A stretch of 64,000 bases of DNA, taken from assembly GCF_000022085.1 (NCBI RefSeq), contig NC_011894.1, forward strand, positions 4,021,001 to 4,085,000, in the 5' to 3' direction. Positions 54,625 to 63,671 of this stretch are shown here, one piece after another. Made by a program: the position numbers and the translations under genes. The notes below the pieces were generated by a model that did not search any database, was not told the origin of the DNA, and was given only the letters and a program-made list of their open reading frames with translations. This stretch comes from Methylobacterium nodulans ORS 2060. GTDB taxonomy: Bacteria > Pseudomonadota > Alphaproteobacteria > Rhizobiales > Beijerinckiaceae. How positions within the stretch are numbered: position 1 is the stretch's first letter; each line of letters opens with the position of its first letter.

Positions 54625-55599
54625 TTACGGTGCCTTCGCGGAAAGATCGAGTTGCGCTGTCCGGAGTGCCGCCTCGATATCGGAACGCACGAGCGGCACC
54701 TTTGGAGCCAGCTGCTCATTGTTCTGGTCGATTAACCGGCGGAACTCTTCGCCGTACATGTTCACGTAGTTGAGCTTCCCGGCTAGGGCTGCCGCCATCA
54801 CTGGATTTGCCGTCAGGTCCACTACCGTGCGCGGCTCCAGCCGCAGAAGCGCATTCTGAAGATCGGCTTTGTCTTGATCGGTGAGATTGGAGGTTGCGAT
54901 CACGACGAGCGACTGTGGTTCGCGTGCGTGCCCAAATTCTTTCTGGTGTATGACCTCGACTTTTTTGTCAGTCTCGCGGCGGAGACGTTTGCGAGCGCTC
55001 TTCGGGTCCCGCGTCACGATTGTCGTGGAACGGAAATGCTCTTCCACACCGCTCTCGATCAGGTCGTAACTCAGGTTGCTTGATCCAAGCAGGTAAAGGT
55101 GGTCGGGAAGCTCGCCATTCCGATATCGATCAGCCATGATGTCTCGGACGAACTGATCGTAGATGGGCGGTGCGTTGAACTGATGTCTCTCGCGTGCGGT
55201 CAGACCAAAATCAATCCCCTGCCGTGCGATCTGGAAGATCGGAAGGTTTGGGTCACCACGTTTGTAAGCGTCCTCGAGCTGCTGGATGATGTTCCTCTCG
55301 CCGAGGATCTGGGAACGACCGCCGGATGCAATCTCGGCGAAACGTTGCCCAATGGCGGCCGCACCTTCAATGCTTCTGAAGGGAAGGCCGGCAAATGCCT
55401 CGCTCGGGATGTTTCTGAGTGCGGTCTCCTCGCCGTAGAACTCAGTCCGAGAGCATGTCTGGAGCGTGAGAACTCCTTTTGCCGCAAGGGCTTGTGCCAT
55501 TTTCTTGATTTTCTCAGAATGCTGCGCAAGTTCTAAAGGCTCCGTCATCGTCCAGTCAAGGCAGAGACCGAGAAGCTTGATTTGGCGCAGACCAGTCAT
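54625..55599 (-). CDS. Glutamyl-tRNA reductase-like protein with NifH-derived N-terminus
   Basis: The 324-residue product begins with the first seven residues of NifH (MTGLRQI) and continues KLLGLCLDWTMTEPLELAQH, then VLTLQTCSRTEFY, which retains the cysteine nucleophile position of HemA. GERNIIQQLEDAY matches the HemA substrate domain, and YLLGSSNLSYDLIE and VVIATSNLTDQDKADLQNAL its nucleotide domain. The glycine-rich NADPH loop is altered (GSSNLS), and the C-terminal dimerisation domain is short compared with about 420 residues in HemA. It is preceded by a complete NifA/sigma-54 promoter. It may not be a true glutamyl-tRNA reductase, and its function is unknown. Confidence 0.7.
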   Translation of the reverse strand: MTGLRQIKLLGLCLDWTMTEPLELAQHSEKIKKMAQALAAKGVLTLQTCSRTEFYGEETALRNIPSEAFAGLPFRSIEGAAAIGQRFAEIASGGRSQILGERNIIQQLEDAYKRGDPNLPIFQIARQGIDFGLTARERHQFNAPPIYDQFVRDIMADRYRNGELPDHLYLLGSSNLSYDLIESGVEEHFRSTTIVTRDPKSARKRLRRETDKKVEVIHQKEFGHAREPQSLVVIATSNLTDQDKADLQNALLRLEPRTVVDLTANPVMAAALAGKLNYVNMYGEEFRRLIDQNNEQLAPKVPLVRSDIEAALRTAQLDLSAKAP

Positions 55600-56342
55600 G
55601 GTCAAACCCCGCTTGGTTGATGGCGACATCGCTCCCGATGTCACCGTCGTCAGCGGCATCCGCCGCTGCCGGACCTCTGCGCAAGCGAGGTGCCAAATGC
55701 TTCTGGAGTAGTTTTGCTATTGAGCTCAGTCCGTTAGTGGAACCGCCGGTGATTGGCGGAAACTTCACTCAGCTGTCGGGAATCTGACAATGTCCGACAG
55801 CGGCGGGGCAGGAGGGAGATGACCTCGGCTTTCGCGTGAGGTCATTGGCGTGCGGCTGCGGCAACGGCCGAGGGGAGGGGGCGGGATCCGGATCTGACGC
55901 GGAACATCCCTCACCCGCACGGACTTGCGCCTTCACACGTCGCTGTGTGCGCATCGCCTCGCTCCGCGTGCGGACAGAGGGCTCAGCCGAGCTTGTCGTC
56001 GCGATGGGGTATGGCGAGGGCCGCGCCCGCACGGCCGAGGCGAAACCTCACCAGCAAGGGCCGCGCCAGCTGCGACGCAGCGCGCCGTGTCGGGTGAAGC
56101 CCCCGGCAGGTCGCTCGGCCTGCACGGCCTCGATCACGACCTTCACGTCGGCCGGAGCGGCCCCTCAAGGCGCGGAGGTCACGAGGATGTCCGCGCCCGC
56201 CGCGTAGAGGCCGCGGCGTTCGCGACGGTCACGCCACAGGCCGCCGCGATCCGCGGCCCGCCGCCCCTGGCGCCATGGCCAGGGCCTGCACGGCGGTGCC
56301 CGTCTCCGGCGCGCACTTCTCGCTTTGCAGGATGGCGGGCCG
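55579..56342. repeat. nifH upstream region and first codons (copy 3 of 3)
   Basis: Its first 540 bp match 51961-52500, and 55653-56342 match copy 1 at 3963-4652. It is the longest of the three copies and continues naturally into modD-like sequence on its right, so it probably preserves the ancestral upstream context. Confidence 0.9.
55681..55789 (-). promoter_or_regulatory. NifA/sigma-54 promoter of the HemA-like gene
   Basis: TGGCACCTCGCTTGC (55681-55695) and TGTCAGATTCCCGACA (55774-55789), both on the minus strand, are identical in sequence and spacing to the nifH promoter. The next start codon downstream is the chimeric MTGLRQI start at 55599. Confidence 0.92.
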
Positions 56343-56480
56343 AGCGGGCAGGAGCGCGTGCGTCTCGTCGAGACCCGTGACCTCGACGATCGCCTTCTCG
56401 GGGGCGGCGCAGCGCAAGTCGGCGATCGCTGCCACCGGCGCCCGGCCGGCGCGAGGCTGTTCACGGTCTGCATTCAATCT
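56080..56480 (-). pseudogene. modD-like (NadC-related) pyrophosphorylase remnant
   Basis: Reading leftwards over three frames gives VAAIADLRCAAPEKAIVEVT, LLPARPAILQSEKCAPET, RIAAACGVTVANAAA, LYAAGADILVTSAP and ADVKVVIEAVQ. This is the C-terminal half of ModD, the molybdate-transport-linked relative of quinolinate phosphoribosyltransferase. At least three frame breaks make it non-functional. A further copy of its 3' end lies in the repeat near 4400-4650. Confidence 0.75.
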
Positions 56481-56673
56481 CCGGGGCCGAAGAGGCGCGT
56501 CACGCGCAATCGCGTCCGGCCCTTCTGCGACGCTTGTGCCAGCCGCGCGTCCGCCGCACGGAAAGCCGGCCGGGGTCGAATTTCCCTGAGGGCGCAGGGT
56601 CCCGCGCGGGCTGGCGGCCCCGCTCTCGCCCATGTTGGAGATGCGACACGTACCGCGACCGACCCCTCCAGCG

Positions 56674-56750
56674 TGTCGCGAATCCGACACCGCCCACAGA
56701 GATAGGGATCGTTGAAATTCCAACGACATCGCCCGTGGCACGGCGCTTGA
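56674..56750 (+). promoter_or_regulatory. NifA/sigma-54 promoter of the peroxiredoxin gene
   Basis: TGTCGCGAATCCGACA (56674-56689) fits the NifA site TGT-N10-ACA, and TGGCACGGCGCTTGA (56736-56750) fits the sigma-54 box except for A instead of C at the last position. The peroxiredoxin start follows at 56819. Confidence 0.8.
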
Positions 56751-56818
56751 AGAACGGCCCCAGGGCGTCGGCGCCTCGCCGGCCCGTTACCCCTTCGAGC
56801 CCTCCCGGACACGCGAAC

Positions 56819-57361
56819 ATGCTCGGCATCGGTTACACGCTTCCCGTCTTCGAGATCGTCGGCGTGAAGCCCGGCTTCATTTATCACCAGGAGAACGGGA
56901 TCCCGGCCCTCAAGCCCCTCACACTGGACAGCTTCCCAGGGAAGTGGAAGGTGATCTTCTTCTATCCGAAGGCCTTCACGTTCGTGTGCCCGAGGGAGAT
57001 CGCCGAGTTCGCCAAGCTCGCGCCGGAGTTCGAGAACCGCGACGCGGTGGTGCTTGGGGGCTCGACGGACAACGAGCACGTTAAGCTGGCATGGCGGCGC
57101 GACCACAAGGATCTCGACCGGCTGCCGATCTGGTCCTTCGCGGATCCGTGGGACGCCCTCGTCGACGGCCTTGGCGTGCGCTCGCCCGAGGGCGTGGCCT
57201 ACCGCTACACCTACGTCGTCGACCCGGACAACGTGATCCAGCACGTCTACGCGACGAACCTGAAGGTCGGGCGGGCGCCCAAGGACACGCTGCGCGTCCT
57301 CGACGCGCTCCATACGGACGAACCTGCCCCTGCAACCGCGAGATCGGCGGTGGCGTCCTGA
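56819..57361 (+). CDS. Peroxiredoxin (AhpC-like) with frameshifted C-terminus
   Basis: The 180-residue product starts MLGIGYTLPVFEIVGVKPGF and has the peroxidatic Cys57 in FYPKAFTFVCPREIAEF. It has no other cysteine. In the neighbouring frame the 3' DNA reads TCPCNREIGGGVLKAL directly after the TDE of the coding frame. This matches the DELCPCN resolving-cysteine tail of nif-associated AhpC homologues. A one-base deletion near 57320 has apparently removed it. A NifA-dependent promoter lies upstream, so the enzyme probably protects nitrogenase-expressing cells from peroxide. Confidence 0.85.
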   Translation: MLGIGYTLPVFEIVGVKPGFIYHQENGIPALKPLTLDSFPGKWKVIFFYPKAFTFVCPREIAEFAKLAPEFENRDAVVLGGSTDNEHVKLAWRRDHKDLDRLPIWSFADPWDALVDGLGVRSPEGVAYRYTYVVDPDNVIQHVYATNLKVGRAPKDTLRVLDALHTDEPAPATARSAVAS

Positions 57362-57384
57362 AGGCCCTGAGGCGGAGGCGGACC

Positions 57385-57914
57385 ATGTCCCTCTATGCCC
57401 TCCTCCAGAGCTTCCGTCCTACGCCAAGGACGTGAAGCTCAACCTCTCGTCTCTCGGCCGCGAGGAGACGCTGACGCCGCAGTAGCGTGACGGGCTTCTC
57501 GTCGCCTGCGGGCTCACGAGCCGCAACCCAGAGGTGGCCCGCGTCCTGGACGAGGAGGCCGCGCCACGGCTCTCCCCGGCGGCGCTCGCCGCCGCCGAGA
57601 CCGCTGCGACCGTGATGGCGATGAACAACGTCTATTACCGCTTCACGCAGCTCGCCTCGAACCCGGCCTACGCCATGCTGCCGGTGAAGCTGCGGATGAG
57701 CAGCATCGGCAATCCGGATACCGACCGGGCGGATTTCGAGCTGTGGTCGCTAGCGGTCTCGGCGATGAACGGCTGCGGGCGCTAGCATCGACGCGCACGA
57801 GCGGGTGCTGCGCGAGGCCGGGCTGCGCGAGAAGCAGATCCTGGCCGCGGTGCGCGTCGCTGCGGTCGCCGCCTCCTGGCGGTCGCCCTGGAGAGCCTGC
57901 GCGCCGCGGCGTGA
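57385..57914 (+). pseudogene. ahpD-like carboxymuconolactone decarboxylase family protein, dead
   Basis: The frame begins MSLYALLQS, shifts near 57410 (then AKDVKLNLSSLGREETLTPQ), meets TAG at 57483 and continues DGLLVACGLTSRNPEVARVL to LWSLAVSAMNGCG. At 57786 one extra A turns the expected GCGRCIDAH into a stop, breaking the CxxC redox centre. The rest (DAHERVLREAGLREKQILAA) follows in another frame. AhpD normally recycles AhpC, so its loss parallels the truncated peroxiredoxin next door. Confidence 0.85.
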
Positions 57915-58171
57915 GCAGCGCGACTCCGGACGAGGCGAAAAGCCCCGCTCGGTTTGCGACAGATCAAGGACGAGGCGTCCGCTTGGTGCTCCCCTCGCTG
58001 CCCGGAGCCACTCGCGCCACCAGGGGAGGCGAGCCTCCACCTCGTCGGGGATCGCCCTGGCCAATCCGGGCCGGACGACCGCGGATCAATCCAAAATCTG
58101 ACCGCCGCCGGCGCCGCCTCGGCGCTCCGGGTCGATGCTAGCGGGTAGGTCTGAACCATGAGTGCGCCATA

Positions 58172-59971
58172 ATGGACTACGCGGACCTTTTTCCCTCCCG
58201 AATCGAGACGGGCCTGCCCCAGGTGGAGCACGTCGTCCCGGAGCGGCTTGGGCAGCAGCCCGCCCCGCCGAGCCCGACCCCGAGGCTGCCCGTCCAAGCG
58301 CGTCCCGCCTCAGCCTCGCGCGGCACCTCGGCCGAGGTGCAGCTCATCGGCATCTACGAGATCTCCAAGGCGCTGACCGCGGTGCGCCACCTCGAGGTCA
58401 CCCTCACTAAGGTGATCGACATCCTCTCGTCGACTCTGAGCATGCACCACGGCATGATCGTCATCCTCGACCAGGAGGGCGGGCCGGAAATCGTCTCAAG
58501 CACCGGCTGGACGGCCCAGATCGCCCACCACCTCCGCGCGTGCCTGCCCCAGCGGGCCATCGACCAAATCGTCGACACCGCGGCCCCGCTCGTCGTGCAG
58601 GACGTCAGCGCCGACCCGCTCTTCCACGGCCATCTCGATCTGTTCGAGGATGCCGGCAAGGCCATCACGTCGTTCATCGGCGTGCCGATTAAGGCGGATT
58701 CACGGGTCCTCGGCACCCTCTCAATTGACCGGATCTGTGACGGCAGCGCGCGCTTCTGCTCCGACGAGGACACGCGCTTTCTCACCATGGTGGCGAACCT
58801 CATCGGCCAGACGGTGTGGCTCCACAACACGCTGGCGCAGGATCGCGACCGGCTCATCGCCAAAGCCCACCGGCTGGAGAAGGCCCTGGCGGAAACGAGC
58901 GCGATCTCCTCCTCAGTCGGCCTTGTCGGCGAGAGCCAGGAGCTGAAGCGGCTCGCCGCGAAGGCCGAGGTCGCGGCGCGCTCGAACACGACTGTCCTGT
59001 TGCGCGGCGAGAGCGGCACTGGCAAGGAGCTCTTCGCCCGCGCGATCCACGAACTCTCGCCCCGCAAGAGCAAGCCCTTCGTGCGGGTCAACTGCGCGGC
59101 GCTCGCCGACAGCGTGCTCGAATCCGAGTTGTTCGGGCACGAGAAGGGGGCCTTCACGGGCGCGATCGCGACGCGCCATGGCCGCTTCGAGGCCGCCAAC
59201 GGCGGGACGCTGTTCCTCGACGAGATCGGCGAGGTGAGCGCCACCTTCCAGGCCAAGCTCCTGCGCGTCCTGCAGGAGGGGGAGTTCGAGCGCGTCGGCG
59301 GCAACCGCACCATCAAGGTCGACGTGCGCCTCGTCTTCGCGACGAACCGGAACCTGGAGGAGGCGGTCACCAAGGGCGACTTCCGCGCCGACCTCTACTA
59401 CCGCATCAACGTGGTGTCGCTGATCCTGCCGCCGCTGCGCGAGCGGCGGGGCGACATCCCGGATCTCGCGAAGGCCTTCCTCACCCGCTACAACAGCGAG
59501 AACGGGTCGAAGCTCGCATTCTCGCAAGGCGCGATGGGGGTCCTGCTGAAGTGCTACTTCCCGGGCAACGTGCGCGAGCTTGAGAACTGCGTCAGGGGCA
59601 CCGCGACGCTAGCGGCCTCCGAGGAGCTGATCATGTCGGACGACTTCGCATGCGTGAGCGGGCAATGCCTCTCGGCGGTGCTCTGGAAGAGGAGCACGCC
59701 GAAGCCCTGGGACGCCGCGGTGACGGCCGCCACACCCGTGCCGGTGAGCCCGGAGCGGCCGCCCACCCCGGCGGAGGCCGAGCCGCCCGCGTCCTGCCCC
59801 GGCGCCAAGACCCTCCCGGGCGTCCGGCCGCGCCCCACCAAGCAGCAGTTGCTCGAGGCCCTAGAGCGCACCGGCTATGTGCAGGCTAAGGCCGCCCGCC
59901 TCCTCGAGATCACGCCCCGCCAGCTCGGCTATGCGGTGCGCAAGTACGACATCCCCCTCAAAGAGTTCTGA
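58172..59971 (+). CDS. nifA: NifA, nitrogen fixation transcriptional activator
   Basis: The 599-residue enhancer-binding protein has an N-terminal GAF domain (about 60-220) and an AAA+ domain with Walker A GESGTGKE (279-286), GAFTGA (326-331) for sigma-54 contact and LFLDE (347-351). The oxygen-sensitive linker has Cys461, Cys473, Cys494 and Cys499, and a FIS-type helix-turn-helix ends the protein ([20 protein letters not shown]). The cysteine spacing is C-X11-C-X20-C-X4-C, one longer in the middle than the usual X19. It should activate all NifA sites seen in the window. Confidence 0.96.
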   Translation: MDYADLFPSRIETGLPQVEHVVPERLGQQPAPPSPTPRLPVQARPASASRGTSAEVQLIGIYEISKALTAVRHLEVTLTKVIDILSSTLSMHHGMIVILDQEGGPEIVSSTGWTAQIAHHLRACLPQRAIDQIVDTAAPLVVQDVSADPLFHGHLDLFEDAGKAITSFIGVPIKADSRVLGTLSIDRICDGSARFCSDEDTRFLTMVANLIGQTVWLHNTLAQDRDRLIAKAHRLEKALAETSAISSSVGLVGESQELKRLAAKAEVAARSNTTVLLRGESGTGKELFARAIHELSPRKSKPFVRVNCAALADSVLESELFGHEKGAFTGAIATRHGRFEAANGGTLFLDEIGEVSATFQAKLLRVLQEGEFERVGGNRTIKVDVRLVFATNRNLEEAVTKGDFRADLYYRINVVSLILPPLRERRGDIPDLAKAFLTRYNSENGSKLAFSQGAMGVLLKCYFPGNVRELENCVRGTATLAASEELIMSDDFACVSGQCLSAVLWKRSTPKPWDAAVTAATPVPVSPERPPTPAEAEPPASCPGAKTLPGVRPRPTKQQLLEALERTGYVQAKAARLLEITPRQLGYAVRKYDIPLKEF

Positions 59972-60076
59972 CCCCAACCGCGCGGCTCCGATCCCGAGAG
60001 CGCCGCGCGGGCCCCCGCGCGGCGCGCGTGCGTCTGCAGGACTCTCGCGCAGCCAACACCGGACCACGACGCACAA

Positions 60077-60173
60077 TGTCGCGAACCCGACAGGACGAGC
60101 CAGCGATGTCCGACGCTACGGACAAAAGAATCTTCACTAGAAACAATACTTTAGCAGCTGGCACGCAATTTGC
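60077..60173 (+). promoter_or_regulatory. nifB NifA/sigma-54 promoter
   Basis: TGTCGCGAACCCGACA (60077-60092) is a TGT-N10-ACA NifA site and TGGCACGCAATTTGC (60159-60173) a perfect sigma-54 box. The nifB start follows 35 bp later. Confidence 0.93.
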
Positions 60174-60208
60174 GGAGCCTTCGCCTGAATTGGCGCAGAG
60201 GTGAAGAC

Positions 60209-61705
60209 ATGTCCTCTCCAGTGTTCTCCCTCGATTCCCTGGTGGCGACACCGATCTCGCTCGACGCGATGCGGGCGAAATTGCACGAGGGCGGTTGCTC
60301 GTCGTCCTCCTGCGGCTCTTCCGCCAAGCCCGAAGAGATGCCCGAGGACGTCTGGGACAAGATCAAGGACCATCCCTGCTACTCGGAGGAGGCGCACCAC
60401 TATTTCGCCCGCATGCACGTCGCGGTGGCGCCCGCCTGCAACATCCAGTGCAACTACTGCAACCGCAAATACGATTGCGCTAATGAGAGCCGTCCCGGTG
60501 TGGTGTCAGAGAAGCTCACGCCCGATCAGGCGCTGCGCAAGGTCGTGACGGTGGCCAACGAGGTGCCGCAGCTCTCGGTTCTCGGCATCGCCGGCCCCGG
60601 CGACAGCTGCTACGATTGGAAGAAAACCAAGGCCACCTTCGATGCTGTGGCGAAGGAGATCCACGACATCAAACTATGTCTCTCCACCAACGGGCTCGCC
60701 CTGCCCGACCACGTAGACGAGATCGCGCAGATGAACGTCGACCACGTCACCGTGACCATCAACATGGTTGATCCGGAGATCGGGGCGAAAATCTATCCGT
60801 GGATCTTCCATCAGCACAAGCGCTACACGGGCGTCGAGGCGGCCCGCATCCTGCACGAGCGGCAGATGCTGAGCCTGGAGATGCTGCGCGCCCGCGGCAT
60901 TCTGGTGAAGGTGAACTCGGTCATGATCCCCGGGATCAACGACGACCACCTGCTCGAAGTGAACAAGTGGGTAAGGGAGCGGGGCGCGTTCCTGCACAAC
61001 GTCATGCCGCTGATCTCAGCGCCGGAACACGGCACCCATTTCGGCTTGACCGGCCAACGTGGGCCGACCGCCATGGAGCTCAAGGCCCTGCAGGACAAGC
61101 TGGAGGGCGGTGCCAAGCTGATGCGCCACTGCCGCCAGTGCCGGGCCGACGCGGTCGGGCTCATCGGCGAGGATCGCGGCCAAGAATTCACCCGGGATCA
61201 GCTCCCCGGCCAGATCACCTACGATCCGAGCAAGCGCGCCGCCTACCGTGAGCTCGTGGCGAGCGAGCGCGGCGACCATCAGGTGAAGAAACAGGCGGCG
61301 GCCGCGGAGCTCAAGGCCCTCGGGAGCGAGGAGAAGCTCCTCGTCGCGGTCGCCACCAAGGGCGGCGGCCGGGTCAACGAGCATTTCGGCCACGTCAAGG
61401 AGTTCCAGGTCTACGAGGCGGGTCCGGGCGGCGTCACCTTCGTCGGCCACCGCAAGGTCGAGGCCTATTGCATGGGTGGCTTCGGCGAGGACGCGACGCT
61501 CGACAGTGTGATCGCGGCGCTGGACGGGGTCGAGGTCGTCCTCTGCGCCAAGATCGGCGATTGCCCGAAGGAGAGCCTGGAGGCGGCCGGCATCCGTGCC
61601 ACCGACGTCTATGCCTTGGAATACGTCGAAGCGGCGATCGGCGCGGTCTACACCGCACGGTTCGGCCGCAGCGTCACCGGCGCCCGGCTGATGCTCTCGG
61701 CCTGA
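60209..61705 (+). CDS. nifB: NifB, radical SAM FeMo-cofactor precursor synthase
   Basis: The ATG at 60209, preceded by AGAGGTGAAGAC, gives a 498-residue enzyme. The radical SAM motif is C77-x3-C81-x2-C84 ([14 protein letters not shown]), preceded by the [14 protein letters not shown] histidine region. From about residue 375 ([20 protein letters not shown]) a NifX-like domain follows. NifB makes NifB-co, the 8Fe-9S-C core of FeMo-co. It leads a rightward operon with fdxN, the LRV gene, nifZ and nifT. Confidence 0.96.
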   Translation: MSSPVFSLDSLVATPISLDAMRAKLHEGGCSSSSCGSSAKPEEMPEDVWDKIKDHPCYSEEAHHYFARMHVAVAPACNIQCNYCNRKYDCANESRPGVVSEKLTPDQALRKVVTVANEVPQLSVLGIAGPGDSCYDWKKTKATFDAVAKEIHDIKLCLSTNGLALPDHVDEIAQMNVDHVTVTINMVDPEIGAKIYPWIFHQHKRYTGVEAARILHERQMLSLEMLRARGILVKVNSVMIPGINDDHLLEVNKWVRERGAFLHNVMPLISAPEHGTHFGLTGQRGPTAMELKALQDKLEGGAKLMRHCRQCRADAVGLIGEDRGQEFTRDQLPGQITYDPSKRAAYRELVASERGDHQVKKQAAAAELKALGSEEKLLVAVATKGGGRVNEHFGHVKEFQVYEAGPGGVTFVGHRKVEAYCMGGFGEDATLDSVIAALDGVEVVLCAKIGDCPKESLEAAGIRATDVYALEYVEAAIGAVYTARFGRSVTGARLMLSA

Positions 61706-61767
61706 CCGGGCCGCACCCGTCCCCTCGTCGCCGGGCGCGCCCGGCCCTTCCGCAGCAGGAGATCGAC

Positions 61768-61974
61768 ATGGCCCTCAAGATCATCGCCTCGCAGTGCACT
61801 ATGTGCGGCGCCTGCGAATTCGAGTGCCCGAACAACGCCATTCGCGCGAAGGGCGACATCTACATCATCGATCCCAAGGAGTGCACGGAGTGCGAGGGCC
61901 AGTTCGACAAGCCGCAATGCGCGACCGTCTGCCCGGTGCCGAATACCTGCGTCAAGGCCGCGCCGGTGCATTGA
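61768..61974 (+). CDS. fdxN: FdxN-type 2[4Fe-4S] ferredoxin
   Basis: The 68-residue ferredoxin starts [20 protein letters not shown] (Cys10, 13, 16, 20). The second cluster motif, [19 protein letters not shown], has the long loop between its second and third cysteines typical of FdxN. GGAGATCGAC precedes the ATG. It lies 62 bp after nifB and probably supplies electrons for NifB or nitrogenase. Confidence 0.94.
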   Translation: MALKIIASQCTMCGACEFECPNNAIRAKGDIYIIDPKECTECEGQFDKPQCATVCPVPNTCVKAAPVH

Positions 61975-61985
61975 GGACGACGGCC

Positions 61986-62736
61986 ATGGCGGGCGGAGTC
62001 GAGGAGGTCCCGGAGGCGCTCGACTGGCAAGGCCGTTCGCTGCGCTGTCAGGACTGCCCCCACGAGGATCTCCAGGCCCAGGGGCGCTGCGATCTCGGCC
62101 GGGCCTGCATGCTCGACCGGCGAGGGAAGCGCATCGACCGCTTCTTCTCCCGCAACCCGGATCTCGCGGCGGCCTATCTCGAGCATCCGTATTTCGAAGT
62201 GCGCACGCTGGCGGCCAAGCACGCGAGCGTGATCTTGCTCGGGCGGCTCCGGGACGATCTGGAGTCGGAGGTGCGGGTGATGGTGGCCTTGCGCCTGCCG
62301 CTCGCTCGCGCGCGGGCCATGCGGAGCGACCTGGACCGGCGGGTGTGCATGGCGGTGGCGCAGCGGCTCTCGGGCGGCGGCCTCGTCCCTCTGCTCGGCG
62401 ACCCGGACTATGCGGTGTGGCTCGCGGCGGCCCGGAGCGCGCCGCCGGCCTCGCTCCTCCTGCTTGCCCAGGAACCCGAGGCGGAGGTGCGGCGCGCGGC
62501 GGCGCGCTGGGCCTTGCCTGCGGCCCTGATGACCTTCGCGGCCGATCCCGACCCGCTGGTGCGGCTCGTGGCGGCCGAGCGGATGGCGCCCCGGGCCTCG
62601 CGCGCTAATCCGCGACCCTGACATGCGCGTGCGCCACGTGGTGGCCGAACGCATCGCGCCCGAGCACCTCGTGCCTCTCCTCGAGGACGAGGATCCTGCC
62701 ATCCGCAAGACGGCGACGCGCCGCCTCTCCGAATGA
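61986..62736 (+). pseudogene. LRV FeS-cluster leucine-rich-variant repeat protein, frameshifted
   Basis: The N-terminal domain has cysteines RCQDCPHEDLQAQGRCDLGR and ACMLDRR for a 4Fe-4S cluster. Leucine-rich-variant helical repeats follow (LEHPYFEVRTLAAKHA, LGDPDYAVWLAAARS, AADPDPLVRLVAAERM). Near 62605 a frameshift ends the frame at 62621, while the next repeats (LIRDPDMRVRHVVAERI, LLEDEDPAIRKTATRRLSE) continue in another frame to 62736. Homologues lie after nifB-fdxN in other diazotrophs. The function is unknown. The shortened 211-residue protein may still be made. Confidence 0.8.
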
Positions 62737-62746
62737 GGAGGCCGGA

Positions 62747-63052
62747 ATGGGACTTGGGCACGAGCAGGACATCGAGATCCGGCGGGAGCCCGACTTCCGG
62801 CCCGGCGAAAAGGTCCGCGCGACGAAGCACGTGAAGAACGACGGGACCTATCCGCACAAAAGGATTGGCGAGACCCTCGTACGCAAGGGTGACGTCGGCT
62901 ACGTGCGCGACATCGGGGTTTTTCTCCAGCAGTTCTACATCTACGCGGTCGAGTGGATCGACCGCGGCACCATCGTGGGCATGCGCGGCAAGGAACTGGT
63001 CAGCCTCGACCGGCCATCGGCGCTTGCCGTCACCGAGGAGGCTCGCCCGTGA
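62747..63052 (+). CDS. nifZ: NifZ
   Basis: The 101-residue protein carries the NifZ core: FRPGEKVRATKHVKNDGTYP, RIGETLVRKGDVGYVRDIGV and FLQQFYIYAVEW. GGAGG precedes the ATG by five bases. NifZ helps form the second P-cluster of the MoFe protein. It starts ten bases after the LRV gene and overlaps nifT by four bases, so the genes are cotranscribed from the nifB promoter. Confidence 0.94.
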   Translation: MGLGHEQDIEIRREPDFRPGEKVRATKHVKNDGTYPHKRIGETLVRKGDVGYVRDIGVFLQQFYIYAVEWIDRGTIVGMRGKELVSLDRPSALAVTEEARP

Positions 63053-63267
63053 AGCTGATGATCCGCAAGTTGCCCCGCGGCGGCCTCTCGGCCTACGCGC
63101 CGAAGAAGGACCTGGAGGAGCCTATTGTCGCCATGGAGCGCGAGGCCCTCTGGGGCGGCTGGGTGCGGCTGAAGAACGGCTGGACCTTCGTGCTGCCGGC
63201 GTTGCCCGCAGACACCCGCCTGCCCATCACCGTCCATGCCCATAAGCTTGGCGAGGAAGATGAGTGA
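63049..63267 (+). CDS. nifT: NifT/FixU family protein
   Basis: The GTG at 63049 overlaps the nifZ stop (GTGA) and gives a 72-residue protein, MKLMIRKLPRGGLSAYAPKK followed by DLEEPIV and GGWVRLKNGWTFVLPALP. This matches NifT over its whole length. Starting at the next ATG would lose conserved residues. The function of NifT is not known and mutants usually still fix nitrogen. Confidence 0.93.
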   Translation: MKLMIRKLPRGGLSAYAPKKDLEEPIVAMEREALWGGWVRLKNGWTFVLPALPADTRLPITVHAHKLGEEDE

Positions 63268-63510
63268 GCCGATGGACTCGTCGATCCTGAAGCCGCAGGC
63301 CCCGATGCGCTCGGTCGCTGCCCTCCTGCGCCAGGACCGGCTCGTGCCCTATCTGGGGCCGGGCCGGGCGCGGGCGGCACCGTATCGCTGAGCCCGGAGG
63401 CGCTGGCGGCGTCCCTCGGCCAGCGTCGGGCGGCGCCCGGCCGGATCCGCACCAATCTCTGGGCCGTGGCTCAGTTCATCGAGCAGCGGCGGCACCGCCG
63501 GACCTATCGC
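63260..63510 (+). pseudogene. SIR2-like nif-associated protein remnant
   Basis: An ATG overlapping the nifT stop opens VAALLRQDRLVPYLGPG, then after a frameshift SPEALAASLGQRRAAPGRIR and NLWAVAQFIEQRRHRRTY. This is the N-terminal part of the SIR2-like proteins that often follow nifZ and nifT. The remaining domain is absent. Beyond 63510 the sequence is unrelated. Confidence 0.6.
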
Positions 63511-63671
63511 AAAATACAGCATAGGTGCTTCGGATGCCGGCCGGTACACTGGCGCAACGCTGCGGCGTCAGCGCGGTTTGATTGTGACCCGGCGCGGGAT
63601 GACGTGCAAGAAGCCCACAGGCCGAGATCCCGGACCGGACGGACTATGTCCGCCGCAGGCCGGCCGCCGGC

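Noticed and set aside
60097..60114. Second possible NifA site before nifB (TGT...ACA around 60107-60124)
   Set aside because: The spacing between TGT and ACA is 12, not 10, so it does not fit the site definition.
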